Source: Callorhinus ursinus (taxonomy: Eukaryota > Chordata > Mammalia > Carnivora > Otariidae). From it: 64,000 nucleotides of DNA. The position numbers and the translations under genes were made by a program. A model generated the notes under the pieces. It did no database searches. It was given only the letters and a program-made list of their open reading frames with translations, and had not been told where the DNA came from. Positions 23,160 to 35,000 of the stretch are shown one piece after another. How positions within the stretch are numbered: the stretch's first letter is position 1; every line of letters begins with the position of its first letter. The stretch lies in contig NW_020313288.1 of NCBI RefSeq assembly GCF_003265705.1, forward strand, positions 487,210 to 551,209. The letters run 5' to 3'.

Positions 23160-23242
23160 TGTGCAAGGAGCCCCCTTACAAAGTGGAGGAGTCGGGTTAC
23201 GCTGGCTTCATCATGCCCATCGAGGTGTACTTCAAAAACAAG
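23160..23242 (+). CDS. MLLT1: MLLT1 coding exon 3, acyl-lysine pocket core
   Basis: The exon is 83 nt, completing codon 65 and encoding residues 66-92. The acceptor is TTTCTTTTTAG and the donor GTAGGA at 23243. The product contains the hallmark YEATS segment [20 protein letters not shown]77 and Y78 form part of the aromatic sandwich that holds the acylated lysine, and A79 and F81 line the pocket. Residue 88 is Tyr, as in AF9; I recall His in human ENL. Exon 2 plus exon 3 restore phase 0. Skipping either one alone would shift the frame. Confidence 0.97.
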
Positions 23243-23569
23243 GTAGGATCCTGGAATAGTCGCGCGGAGGACTCACCGTTCACAGAAGAGGAGGGGGAGC
23301 TGGGGCTGCCTGCGGGGTGGAGTGTTGGAGTCACTCGGAGCCGACATCCGAGTTACAGGCGCCGGTGCGTGAAGGCGGGGGCTGGGGAAGCGGCCTGCTG
23401 GGACGGCGGGTGGGAGTGCACGTGGATGTGGCCTTCTCGGGGAGCAGCCGGGCCACATCCCCGTCCAGTTGCCCTGAAGGTGTGTGTGGGCCCTGAGTCA
23501 GAAGTGACATGCCACGACAGGGCCAGATTCCACGGATGGTCTCAGGGGGCTAGTCACCGGCCGTGAGCA

Positions 23570-23830
23570 GTGGCCAAGATGCAGAAGTTACGTCAGCGTC
23601 CGACGGTAGGCGAGTGGTTCGATGTGTCTATGGTCCATCTATACAGAATTTTCGATGACCTGGGGGGGAGGTTTAATTGTCAAGTGAAAAAAGCAAGTTT
23701 ATGTCTATTATTCATAGATAAAAGGAGTTAGGTTCATCAACATGTTAAAAGGGTAATCTGGGGGCTAGGGTTATAAGGGGTTTTTGTTTTATTTTCTTCC
23801 ATGTGTGTTTTTTAAACACAACGAATATAT
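23570..23830 (+). repeat. Possible LINE 3'-end fragment, sense
   Basis: Text such as CAAGTGAAAAAAGCAAGTTT and GTTTTATTTTCTTCCATGTG recalls the 3' end of an old L1/HAL1-like element in the same direction as the gene. Assignment is weak. Confidence 0.3.
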
Positions 23831-23844
23831 ATATTTACATATAT

Positions 23845-24167
23845 TGTTTTATTCCGTCCAGGCTGCTGTAAGTAAATACCACAGACTGGGTGGCTTATAA
23901 ACAACAGAGATTTATTGGCTGGAAGTCCATGATCAGGGCGGGTTGGGGAGGGCCCTCTCCCGGGTCACAGACTTCTTGCTGTGTCCTCACGTGGAGGAAG
24001 AGGCAGTGATGTGTGGGGTCTCTTTTATAAGAACAAGCATCCCATTCGTGAGGGCTCCACCCTCAGGACTTAATCACCTTCTGAGATCCCACTTCCTCCT
24101 TCTATCACCTCCGGGGGCTAGGACTCCACATAGGAATTGGGGGGGGGGACACATTCAGACCATAGCA
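23845..24167 (-). repeat. MaLR-type LTR (MLT1-like), antisense
   Basis: About 323 bp. Left edge ATTCCGTCCAGGCTGCTGTA; then CACAGACTGGGTGGCTTATA, TTCGTGAGGGCTCCACCCTC and GACACATTCAGACCATAGCA at right. This is the reverse of the ERVL-MaLR LTR pattern. No internal retroviral sequence is present. A 19-nt T-run follows immediately. Confidence 0.7.
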
Positions 24168-25804
24168 TTTTTTTTTTTTTTTTTTTAAAGCCCAGTGATT
24201 AAGATAAAAAAAGAGCCTTCCTGGCAGCCTGCCTTTGTTTCTCACAGGCGCCACCAAGAGGCCACGTGAGCTTTCCGGGCTCAGAGGTGTGCTTTTCCAC
24301 AAGCACGGTTAGCCTGTCTGCAAGCAGCTCTGCCTTCCCTCAGGAGGGAGATCTCCCTGGGAGGCCAGCGGATGCCACCGCTTGCCTGTTGAGTCCCTTG
24401 TTTAGCCCTGGCTGTTCCGCACACCACCAGGGCATCAGGGGCCTCGGGGAACAGTGCTGAGGTGTGCTGACCCACTGGGAACCGAGTGCCACTTCGGCGG
24501 GTATGACTCAGTGGGAGTTGGCTGTGGGCCCTCTGGGGCCCAGGTCACAGAAGCCTGGGTCATCCCGAGGCTTTTGGGGGATCAGGACTCAAGAGGCCCG
24601 GGAAGTGGCCACTCTTGAGAGAAGAGGCCGAGCCTGTGTGCGCGGGCAAAGGCTCCATGTCTCTTCGGCAAAGGCTGAGGGGGGAGATGCGGGGGAGAGA
24701 CTGCCCTGCTGGGGCTGGGCCCTGTGGTGGGCGGTGGGGCGGTCTTTGAAGTCCCGCCTAGGGGGGCCTCACTGCTCCAGGAGTGTGGAGGACGGGGCAG
24801 AGACGGTGGAGGGGGGGCGGATGCGGGGGTGAGTCTCGGGGCAGGTGTCTCTGGCCTCCCAGCTCCCGGGGGGCAGCCTGTGGCGGGGGAGGAGGATAGC
24901 AGCTTGCTGATGGCTGGGGGGACTGAGTCCGTCTGCAGAAAGCTCCCGGTATTCATGTGCACTGGTGTTCTGAGGGGCGGGGGCTGGGGGAGTCCTGTCG
25001 CCACTTAGAGCTCATCTCTGGGTTAACTAGAGTCATTCCTTTGAGGTTCAGAAGCAGTCTGGGGCCCCCCAGGCCAGCAAGGCTTTCGTGTTTCCTGTGA
25101 CCTGTCTGCTGTCTGGTCCCTGACACCACGTGGGAGCTGTGTTTGCAACCACCTGGGCAGTGGTGGGGTGCCCGCTCAGCTTCCTGGTGCCCCCCAGGGG
25201 CCCGCCAGGAGCCTAGGGCTTAGCCCAGGGGAGGAAGTCCCACACAGAGGCTGTGCTTTGCTGCGTCAGCGGCACTGGCTCTTGGAGCCCTTTCTCCTGG
25301 CCCAGGGACCTTTGTTGCTCTCCAGGTTTTCTCTCGAAGCGTTGGCAAGAAGCAGGAGTGCTTGGTGCTTGCGCCTTAGCTGGCACCTTTCCTGTGGTGG
25401 CTTCTGAAGCCTCTGTTAGTGGTTGTCGTTGCCCAGGCCTCTCCCACCGGGTGGGGGATGCTGCTCGGTTCCGCTTACCCCCAGAAAAGGCACAGTGCTC
25501 TGGCAGCTGGGAGGGGGCTCGGGGTCCGTCCGGATCCTGTTCCAGCTTCTTGGCCGTGAGCCGAATGGAGCCTTCCGAAGGGCTTACCGTCTGGAGGACG
25601 GGTGGTGCTCAGCGTTGAACAGGGAGGCAGCAGCTCCGGCCCTCACTGCCTCACCCCTCATCAGGCCTGCAGAGCCTGCTGCTGGAAGCCCCGCTCAGGC
25701 TCTTGGGCCGCTTTCTGTCTGCCCTGGGAGCTGCAGGAGCCCTGGGCGCCCGTGAGGACTGCTCAGTTGGGGTTACCGATTACTATAGGACACAGAAGCA
25801 TTTT

Positions 25805-26425
25805 TTTTTCTTTTTTCAGCTTCATTGAGGTGTAATTGACAAAATTTTTTAAGACATTTAAAGTGCACCACGTGATGATTTGGCAGATGCACACATTTGT
25901 GAGAGGATTTTCCCCATCGAGTTAACTAACACATCCATCACCTTACACACCTTTTTTTTTTTTTTTTGAGAATATTTAAGTTCTACTCTCAGCAAATTTC
26001 AATTAATGATAGTATTATCAGCTATGGTCCCCATGTTACACATCAGATCCTCAGACCTTATTTTACAACAACGTTTGCACCCTTTTACCAACCTCTGCTC
26101 ACTTCCCCCACCCCCCAACTCCTGATAACTACTTTCTACTCTCTGCTTCTATGATTTTCTTATTTTTTTAGGTTCCACATGTAAGTGATACTATGTGGTA
26201 TTTGTCTTTCTCTGTCTGGCTTATTTCACTTAGTGTAATCTCACTAGGTTCATCTACGAAGCATTTTCTTCTTCAAAATCCCAAGCCCATTGAGATTTCC
26301 CAAGTTCCAAATTCCAAGCCCAAACAATATTCCACTGTGTGTGTAGACATATACACACACACACTGGCCACATTTTCTTGATCTATTCATCCATCGTTGG
26401 ACACTTAGGGTGCTTCACAGAAGCA
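25805..26425 (-). repeat. L1 3'-end fragment, antisense
   Basis: Antisense L1 terminal text: CAGCTTCATTGAGGTGTAAT, CATCCATCACCTTACACACC, GGTTCCACATGTAAGTGATA, GATCTATTCATCCATCGTTG. Confidence 0.85.
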
Positions 26426-26469
26426 TTTTATTTAGTTTTGAAGCTGGAGCCATGCCCCCATGTCTTCAA

Positions 26470-26570
26470 GCCCCTCAAGACTGCTGGGGACTCTGAAGCC
26501 CAGAGAGGGTATCTCCTGCTCCAGCTTGCACAGCGGGTTGGCACAGAGCCAAGGTGGCCCAGTGTTGTCT
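26470..26570 (-). repeat. MIR fragment, weak
   Basis: CTCTGAAGCCCAGAGAGGGT and TTGCACAGCGGGTTGGCACA resemble a reversed MIR. Confidence 0.35.
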
Positions 26571-27345
26571 CCCTTCTGGCACGTCCACTACTTGGGATTG
26601 CGTGAGGTTCACCTCGGATCGGCGGCAGATCATTTCAGTGATTAAGGACACTTGTCCCAGAGAAGAGCCTCTCCTCTCCCTTTTTATGTTTGGGTCTGCG
26701 TAAGAACTGCATGCTGGAGTGTCCCTCCAGGCTGAGTTGTTACCCTGTGCTTATGGAATCTCAGTCAGGCCATGTATCTGAAGGCGGCCAGGGAGCCCTT
26801 GGAGGGAGAATCGAGCGCCTGGCCTTTGTAGTCCCCTGACTTGGCAGGTGGCTTTGTGGGGCTGGCTTCGTGTTGGAGGATGTTGAGGCAGGCCATGGTT
26901 GGTTCTGTTTGTTCAGTACCCCCTTCTCAGCCTTTTGCAGTGGGGGAGAGCTAGGCCAGCCACATGCAGAAGCCCCGGGTGTTACAAAATCCAGATTGAG
27001 CAGGTGCAACCTGCCCACCCCCGTAGGAGCCCCAGGAAAGGTCTCCACCATGGGTCACTGCATCTGCCTGCCGCGTCCTGTACTGCTCCCCTGAGCCTTG
27101 CATCCGGACTTCCTTTACTGAGTTCCCAAGGTTCCACCCCTCTGTCCTGCCCCTGGTGGGAACAAAGGGAATTCCGGGTGACCCTTTGGCCATAGGATGT
27201 GTCTCTCCTGGGCACAGCACCCTCACTTCCACTGGGACATCGAGGAAGCAGAGAGAATCCCTCTGAGGGTGTCCTGAATCCTTGTGTGCTCTTTCAGGAT
27301 CCTTGGGCTTTCTTATTGGGCGTAAGCAGGTGTGTGTGTATGAGT

Positions 27346-27348
27346 ATG

Positions 27349-27405
<57 letters not shown>
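27346..27405 (+). repeat. (CT)n microsatellite
   Basis: About 60 nt of near-perfect TC repeat with one TTTC interruption. Confidence 0.95.
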
Positions 27406-27407
<2 letters not shown>

Positions 27408-28489
27408 AGGGCAGGGCAGGACCCTGGGCTCCTTAAGCCTCTAGTCCCAGCTCCTCTTCCAGGCCCCAGCATGCCGCCACTTCCCTGGGTGCCCCTTTAG
27501 AGGGCGCACGTGTGCAGCTCACCGCCCCTGTGTGTCCAAGCCATCCAGGGTGGCTTCTGGTTCAATTTAAAGAGTTTTTGTTCGAGTCTGGTTTCTCGAG
27601 GCAGAATTTACTTAACTATGATTCTTTCATTTTTAGGTATTGTAGGTTTTTGAAATTTTGGCTTGTGTTTATTTGAAATCTGTTGGGGTGCGGCTGTTTT
27701 TTCTGTTAAAAAAAAAGAAAAGGAAGGTCCTGTTCCTAGGCATAGACTTGTCTGACCGATTCCTGCCGAGGCCTGTGTGCCTGGGGCAGGAGTGCCGCTG
27801 TGAGCCTGTTCTCAGAACTGCAGCATGTTCTTGCTCAGGACCCACGCTGGCCACCTCTGTTCCTGGAGGTGGTTTTGCCCCCAGAGCTCTAGAGGGCGGC
27901 CCTGAACTGGGAGAACTCAGGAAACGAGGCCCACTGTGGGAGGGGCCTGGGATGCAGGTCCAGTCACAGGTCCTGTGGGGTGTGCGCACTGGGCCAGGTG
28001 CTCTGCTAAGCAGCTACCTACTGAGCCTCCAGACGAGGCCTGGAGGAAGGTGATCTCCCCAGTCTGTGGATGAAGGAGCTCCTGGTTACCCAGTCACTTG
28101 GTGAAGGCCACGCGGTCACAGGAGCCTGTGATTGTACGTGTACACCTGTTGCCTAAACACCTGAGACAGGCATGACCCAGGGCGTCCGCTGCTCACAAAT
28201 CCTGGTGTTGGCTTACATCTGGGTGACAGGGATAGTGTTTTAGGCATTGTGTGCTGCAGTTGTCTGAATGTGGGTCCCTGCTTTCAAAGGTTTGTAGAGA
28301 TCAGACAGTTGTGGGAAAGTAAACACGAGTTAACCGCAAAAGGAGCTTCTACAGGCTTGGAGTACTGTTTGAAGTAGGGTCGTTGCGAGTGGATTTGCTG
28401 ATGGCTTTTCCACCCTGACGTAGGCAAGGGTTGCATTTGGTTACAGTGCAGCTCTAGGTAAGTTGATCTTTGAGATAGTAAGCGAAGGG

Positions 28490-28880
28490 GGAAGTGAGTG
28501 GACAGCTTACTTCCCTGGGCCTCAGTTTTCTCTGTCCACAGGATGGGGCTTCTAGTTGTGCCTGCCTTTCAGGGCCAGTAGGAAGATTCAGAGAGATGAA
28601 AGGCAAAGCCTGGGGCGCCTGGGTGGCACAGTCGTTAAACGTCTGCCTTCGGCTCGGGTCATGATCCCAGGGTCCTGGGATTGAGCCCCACATCGGGCTC
28701 CCTGCTCAGCAGGAAGACTGCTTCTCCCTCTGCCTGCCACTCCCCCTGCTTGTGTTCCCTCTCTCGCTGTGTCTCTGTCAAATAAGTAAATAAAATCTTA
28801 AAAAAAAAAAGGCAAAGCGCTTGGCCCCGTGCCCAGCAGGTACCAGCATTTGCTAAGAGTGTGTTGTTACTGTTGCTGTT
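28490..28880 (+). repeat. MIR split by a Can-SINE
   Basis: MIR core CCTGGGCCTCAGTTTTCTCT lies left of the SINE, and GCGCTTGGCCCCGTGCCCAG lies right of it. Together they make one MIR interrupted at 28610-28810. Confidence 0.6.
28610..28810 (+). repeat. Can-SINE
   Basis: Head GGGGCGCCTGGGTGGCACAG, tail AAATAAAATCTT plus A-run. Target duplication GGCAAAGC at 28602-28609 and 28811-28818. Confidence 0.95.
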
Positions 28881-29384
28881 GAGGTGGGTCCTCTCCTGTT
28901 GGTTAATCTGCCTAAGAAAGGTGAGCTGAGAAAGCAGCCTCCACAGGCCCAGAGGAGATGAGCATTCCAGAGATGAAGAAAGATGACATTTGGCTTTTCT
29001 GGTGAGTGGGGAGGGTCTCTGCCCACAGCAAAAACAGGCATTTTCTCAAGCATAGGACATTTTCTTGTGTCAGCCTGAGGGGTTTTTAGCCACTCTTGAC
29101 CCTGAATACAGCGGTGTCTGTGAACTGAAAGAATTTTGTTTCCGTGTTGTTTGGCCGTAGTACTTTACGTGAGGCTACATTCTGTTTGACAGATAAAGCA
29201 CTCCTTTCCCCGAAGGAAAAAAAATTGGAGTGGAGCGGGGGAGCTTTGTCTTACTACAAAAGTAATATATGTGTATTGTTGAGCATTTTTACTAAGATCA
29301 CTCTGACCCCAAACAAGAGGTGTCCTTTCTAAGAACACTTCTCCAGCTCCGACCCTGCAGGCACTGACTGGTTGGGTGCCCTGC

Positions 29385-30055
29385 AGTTAGATTCAGTTCG
29401 GACACTGTCTACTCGGAACTAGTTCAGGCCCCACAGGTTAAGGACGCGGCCCCAGGGGACTGCCCCCACTTCCAGTGCCAGTTGCAAGCCCCGGCTTCTA
29501 ACGGGACGAGTTCCCACGACCCCCTCCTCGGGTTACATAATTTGCTAGAACAGCTCAGAAAACTCTGATAAACATTTTACTTACTGTTACCAGTTTATTA
29601 TGAGGGATATCATTCAGGAACAGCCAGCCGGAAGACGTGTACCGGGTGGGGGTCTGGAGCTTCCATGCCCTCCCGGGGCACACCGCCCTCCTAGCACCTC
29701 CTGTGTTCACCAGCCTGGTGTTCTCCAGACCCCATTGTTTAGGGGTTTTATGGAGGTTTAATACGTAGGCATGATTGATTAAAATCATTGGCGGTTGGTA
29801 ACTGACTCAGCCTTCAGCCCCTCACCCGTCTCTGGAGGTTGGGAGGTGGGGCTGGGAGATCCAAGCTTCTCATCAAGGCTTGGTCTTTCTGGCAACCAGC
29901 CCCAGCCAGCCACCCCTGTCTAGGGCCCCACCAAGGGTTGTCTTGTGACAACCAAAGATGCCCCTGTCACTCAGGCCATTCCAAGGGTTTTGGAGATCTG
30001 TGCCAGGAACCAGGAACAAAGCCCAAATGTCTTTCTCAGGTACCACAGTTGTCAA
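29385..30055 (-). repeat. LTR-retrotransposon LTR, antisense, family not named
   Basis: About 670 bp recalling an old mammalian LTR: GGTTACATAATTTGCTAGAA, ACCAGTTTATTATGAGGGAT, AGCTTCCATGCCCTCCCGGG, GGCATGATTGATTAAAATCA. TTTATT at the centre gives an AATAAA signal on the minus strand. Ends were not fixed, and no coding remnant is seen. Confidence 0.5.
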
Positions 30056-30334
30056 AAAAATCTTTTTTGAGCGAGGTGAAATTTACATGCAGCTAACCAT
30101 TTTCAGGTGAGACCTTTTCATCTCCCCATCGTCCCCAGCCCCACCTTCTGGTAACCTCTCGTCTCTGCTTTCTCTTCTGTGGGTTTGCCCATTCCGGACG
30201 TCTCATGTGAGTGGAGTGGTACAGCGTGTGTCTTTCTGCGTCAGGCTGCTTCCGCTCAGTGTCATGGCTGCAGAGGTTCCTCCATGTTTGCAGTGGTGTT
30301 GTTGCTCCGTGTCTTCTTATGACTGGGTGACGTT

Positions 30335-30965
30335 CCCCTTATCCTCAGGGGGTAGGTTCTGGAACGTCCCCGCCAACACTGAGTTAGTGAAGCCTGAGCC
30401 ACTGTTGCGAGGGGAGGGGAACAAGGTCTGGGCTCCTGGGAGCCTCTGGTCACATGCAGTTCATCGACTGATGGGTCTGTAGCCATGTGTTCTGGGTGTT
30501 TCTGTCTACAGACACCTTATTGAATGTACACTGTGGCTTCATTAACACTGAGCTCACAGCCAACTGCCGGAACCCAGCTTGTCTGACAGATGTATTTTCT
30601 CTGTAAGGCACCTCACAGCTGCCCTGGGTTTAGGCCCTCGACAGCACCTCAGCATCGTGCCTGGGGTGCCTTTCAGACCATAAAATCACCCGCGGAAAGC
30701 ACAGGAATGTGAAAGCCATGGCCCTGGCTATACCACAAGAAGAACACTTGTTTACAGCCCGAGAGCTGAGACAGGAAGGCAGAGCGTCACCTTGTTCGGA
30801 GCCAGCTGGGAGCGACCCGGGAGGCGTAGAGTTTTCACCTCTCCGTGCGTGTCTGTGAGTGAATGTGAGAGCCACAGTGTTGATTGACGGTTTATAAATA
30901 AATTTTAGTGAGTAAGCCAAATTCACAAATATGGAACGCGTGAGTGGTGAAGATGAACTAGGCTG
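30335..30965. repeat. Probable TcMar-Tigger DNA transposon nested in L1
   Basis: The left end CCCTTATCCTCAGGGGGTAG and the right end AATTCACAAATATGGAACGC recall Tigger-type termini. The inside text TTTATAAATAAATTTTAGTG fits. It interrupts the L1 exactly where L1 sequence resumes at about 30966. Confidence 0.5.
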
Positions 30966-31821
30966 TAATTTGTTTATTCGTTCATCTTTCGGTGGACGTT
31001 TGGGCTGTTTCCACTTATTCGCTACTATCCATCGTGCTGCTCCCCCAGCTGCCCCATACTATATTCCCACCAGCAGTGTGTGAAAACTCCTCGATGCTTG
31101 TTATTTTCCATTAAAATTTTTTTTTTTTATTATGGCCTTTCTAGTGGGTATGAAATGGTATCTCATTGAGGTTTTGATTTCCTTAAAGACTGATGATATT
31201 GAACATCTCACATGCTTATTGGCCATTTGTATGTCCTATTTGGAGAAACGGCTATGTACATCCTTTGTCTGTTTTTTAATTCAATTGTTTGTCTTTTTGT
31301 TGTTGAGTTATATAAGAGTTCTTCCTATATTCCAGATAGTAAACCCTTACCAGATGCTTGACTTGACAAATATTTTCTCCCATCCCATAGGTTGTTTTAT
31401 CATATTCTGATAACGTCCTTTCATGTATAAAAGTTTTTGACTTTTATAAAGTTCAATTTATCTAATTTTGTTTGTTGCTCACACTTAGAGTATAAAATCT
31501 CAGACTCCATTGCCAGATCTGAAGTTGTGAAGGTTTATCCCTGTTTACTTTACTTTCATAGTTTTACATTTTATATTTAGATAGTTGATCCATTTTGAGT
31601 TAATTTCGATATATGCCATGAGGTAGGGTCCAGTTCATTCTTTTGCGTGTCATTATTCATTTGCCCCAGCACCATTTCTTTAAGAGACTAATCTTTCCCC
31701 GTTGAGTTGTTTTAGCATCCTTGCTGAAAATCAGCGGGCCGTAGATGTTTGGGTTTATTTCTCGACTCTCAGTTCTATTCCATTGGTCTTCATGACATTA
31801 TACTAGTTTTGATTGTTGTGA

Positions 31822-32022
31822 ATTTTTTTTAACGATTTATCTATTTGGGGGAAAGAGAGAGCGCGCGCACGTACATGCACACGCTGGGGCGGGGCAGAGG
31901 AAGAGGGAGAAGCAGACTCCCTGCTGAGCAGGGAGCCCAATGCGGGGCTCGATCCCAGTACCCTGGGATCATGACCTGAGCCAAAGACAGATGCTTAACC
32001 AATTGAGCCACCCAGGCGCCCC
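31822..32022 (-). repeat. Can-SINE, first of second tandem pair
   Basis: Body with CTCCCTGCTGAGCAGGGAGC, ending GAGCCACCCAGGCGCCCC. Left flank GATTGTTGTGAATTTTT; right flank GGTTGTTGTAACTTTTT. Confidence 0.9.
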
Positions 32023-32040
32023 TGGTTGTTGTAACTTTTT

Positions 32041-32225
32041 AAAAAAGATTTTATTTATTTGAGAGAGGGAGAGAGCACAAGCAGGGGAGCGGCAGGCAGA
32101 GGGAGAGGGAGAAGCAGGCTCCCTGCTGAGCAGAGAGCCCGACTTGTGGCTCGATCCCAGGACCCCGAGATCATGACCTGAGCCGAAGGCAGATGCTTAC
32201 CCAACTGAGCCACCCTGGCACCCCC
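32041..32225 (-). repeat. Can-SINE, second of second tandem pair
   Basis: Starts AAAAAAGATTTTATTTATTT and ends GAGCCACCCTGGCACCCC. Right flank GATTGTAATTTT repeats the target seen at both ends of the preceding SINE. Confidence 0.9.
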
Positions 32226-32941
32226 TGATTGTAATTTTATAGGAAGTTTTGAAATTGGGAAATGACAGCCCTCCGATTTTGTGGGGGTTTTGTTTATTTT
32301 TTAATGTGGTTTTGGTTATTTGGGGCCTCTTCAATTCCGTATGAGTTTGATGTTTGACTTTCCATTTTTGCAAAAACAGACCACTAGAATTTTGATAGGG
32401 ATTGTCTTGAACCTGTAAATCACTTGGGAGACATTACTCTTTTAACATTATTAAGTCTTCCAGTCCAGGAACATGGAATGTCTTTTCATTTAATTAGGTT
32501 TTCTTTAATTAATTTCTTTCAGCAATCTTTTATACTTTGTAGTATACAAGTCTTTTACCTTCTTATTTAAATTTATTCCTAGGTATTTTATTCTTTTGCA
32601 TGCTATTATAAATGGAATTATTTTCCTAATTTTCTTTTTGGATTGTTCTTTGATGGTGTATAGAAACACAGCTGATTTTTGTGTGCTGATCTTATACCCC
32701 GCAACTTTACTGAATCTGTTTATTTTTTTGTGGCTTCTTTGGGATTTTCTACACGCAAGATACCATCAGCAAGTGGAGATAATCTTACTTCCTCCTTTCC
32801 AGTTTGGACGCCCACCCCCCTTTTTTCCCTTCCTCTTGCCTCCTTGCTCTGTCTGGGACTCCCATTACGGTGTTGAATAGTCATGGGGAAAGTGGCCCAT
32901 CCTTATCTTGTTCCTGATGGTAAGTTTTAAAGCTGAAGGCT

Positions 32942-33086
32942 AGGGGCGCCTGGGTGGCTCAGTCGGTTAAGTGGCTGCCTTCAGCTCAGGACGTGATCCC
33001 GGGGTCCTGGGATCGAGCCCCACGTCAGGCTCCCTGCTCCGCAGAAAGCCTGCTTCTCCCTCTGCCTGCTGCTCTGCCTACTTGTG

Positions 33087-33119
<33 letters not shown>

Positions 33120-33146
33120 AAATAAATAAAATCTTAAAAAAAAAAT
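32942..33146 (+). repeat. Can-SINE inside L1 ORF2
   Basis: Head GGGGCGCCTGGGTGGCTCAG, CT-rich body with about (CT)12, tail AATAAATAAAATCTT. Target duplication AAAGCTGAAGGCT (32929-32941) / AAAGCTTAAGGCT (33147-33159), one mismatch. Confidence 0.95.
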
Positions 33147-33740
33147 AAAGCTTAAGGCTGAGTTTTCAGTGTTTTGCCATTGAGTGTGGTGTTCGTGGTG
33201 GGTTTTTCAGAAATGTGCTTTCCAGGTTAAAGAAGCCCCCTTCCATTCCTAGCTTTCTGAGTGTTTTCATCATGAAAGGGCCTTACATTTTTCAAATACT
33301 TTTTCTGCCTCCATTGAGATAATCATGTGGGTGTTTTTCCTTTGTTTTATTAATGTGGCATATTACGTTTTAATTGGTTTTCTTACATTGAACCACCCTT
33401 GCATTCCTGGGATAGATGGCAGTTGTGTGTATAATCTTTCTTTAAATTCAATTAGACAACTTAGAGTACATCATTAGTTTCAGGTGTATAATCTTTTAAG
33501 TGTGATATTGGATGCTAGTATTTCTTTGAGGATTTTTTATTTGCAGGGAATACTGGTCTGTTGTTTTCTTGTGGTATCTTTGTCTTTGGTATTGGAGTAA
33601 TGCTGGCTTCATAGAATATGTTAGGCAGTATTCCCTCCTCTTCTGTTTTCAGAAGAGTTTGAGTAGAATTGGTATTAATTCTTTGAATGTTTGGTAGAGT
33701 TTATCAGTGAAACCATCTGGTTCTGGACTTTTCCCTAATG

Positions 33741-34617
33741 ACGTTGAGCATGGTTGAGCATGTTTTCATATACTTATTTGTCATTCTCTCTAATGAGGTG
33801 TCTGTTCAAAGCGTCTGCCATTTTCTAAAAGTTGAGTTGTCTGTCTTACTGAATTTGTGAGATTTCTTTATATTTCTGGATGTCAGTCCTTTATGATACT
33901 TTCATTTGATGGCTTGTCTCCTCAGTCTGTTGGCAGTGTCTTGCAAAGAACAGAAGTTCTTGATTTTGATGAAGTCCATTTTATTGATTTTGCCTTTTCT
34001 GGTTTGTGGTTTGTGGGTGTTTGTGTGTGTGTCTGTGACATAATATTTGTCATTTTAGCCATTTTTAAAGGTACCATTCAGCGCCGTCGAGCACATGTAC
34101 AATACCATGCAACCATCATTATTTCCAGAGCTTTTTGATCATCCCAAATAAAACCAAACCAATGAAAGAATAACCTCTCCTCCCCCTGTCCCTGGTAACC
34201 TCTGTTCTACTTTCTGTTTCCCTGAACTTGCTCCCTGTAGGTAGCTCACACAAATGGAATTGTACAATACTGGCCCTTTGTTAGTTGGCACTCTTCACTG
34301 CACATCGTGTTCTCAGGGCTCATCCATGTTGTTGCGTGTGTCAGTGCCTCATTCCTTTTTAAAAGATGAATAGTATTCTCTTGTGCAGATGTACCCACCA
34401 CATTCGGCTTTTCCATGTATCTATCTATAGCTACTTGGGTTGCTTCCACATTTTAGCTACCATGAACACTGCTGTTAGGAACGTGAGTATAGAAATACCT
34501 CTTTGAGATGCTGCTTTCACTTCTTTTGGTTGTATATCCAGAAGTGCAATTACTGGAACATAAAGTAAATCTATTTTTAATATCTTGAGGAACCCCCATG
34601 CTGTTTTCCACCACAGC
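33741..34617 (-). repeat. L1 fragments, antisense
   Basis: Two pieces, out of order with the previous L1. Positions 33741-34010 repeat the GTTGAGCATG...ATTTTGATGAAGTCCATTTT segment. Positions 34015-34617 carry the terminal region (AAAGGTACCATTCAGCGCC, GTTTCCCTGAACTTGCTCCC, GGTTGTATATCCAGAAGTGC). Confidence 0.75.
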
Positions 34618-35000
34618 TGTACTCTTGTGAGGTCGTCGAGTGCAGTGGCCAAGAAAGAATTCTTGAGACGTTGTATGGTGCAACTTAGTAAGTTTATACA
34701 GGGACAGGACCCGTGGGCAGCAAGAGCCGCACTTCTGTATGAAGCCGGTGGTTATGTGCTTAGTGCTCAAGGGGGAAGGGACGTGCAAGGAGTATTAGAT
34801 CATAAATGTTTTCTTCAAATTTCTGCTCGTAAACCTGCTTTCGCAAGATTTCTCTGGCGCTTATCACTCAGTTCGACATTAACTATCGGGGAGATGTATA
34901 GGCAGTCATGAGACCCTTTAAGAATGTAGCAGCCAGCACATATCTGATCCTTATCAGAACTATTATAGATCAGCCTTCTGGACTAAAGGTGCACATTTTT
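34618..35000 (-). repeat. Probable ERV LTR, antisense
   Basis: L1 text stops near 34617 and resumes near 35015. The insert has CCAAGAAAGAATTCTTGAGA, AGTTTATACAGGGACAGGAC and CCGTGGGCAGCAAGAGC, which recall carnivore class I ERV LTRs. The 108-codon frame here is not coding evidence. Ends and target duplication could not be fixed. Confidence 0.45.

Larger units (their letters stand above)
30056..33740 (-). repeat. Old L1, antisense, with four nested insertions
   Basis: Reading left to right the pieces run in order from the L1 3' end toward ORF2: 30056-30334, 30966-31821, 32226-32941 and 33147-33740. Text includes GGTATCTCATTGAGGTTTTG, CCATTTTGAGTTAATTTCGA, GTCTTCCAGTCCAGGAACAT and ACCATCTGGTTCTGGACTTT. 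ORF2 is broken by stops and insertions. Confidence 0.8.

Noticed and set aside
27199..27500. Frames rich in Ser-Leu or Arg-Glu repeats
   Set aside because: They are translations of the CT microsatellite.
34585..34911. 108-codon frame near 34.7 kb
   Set aside because: It falls across an L1 end and a probable LTR fragment, with no viral or host domain.
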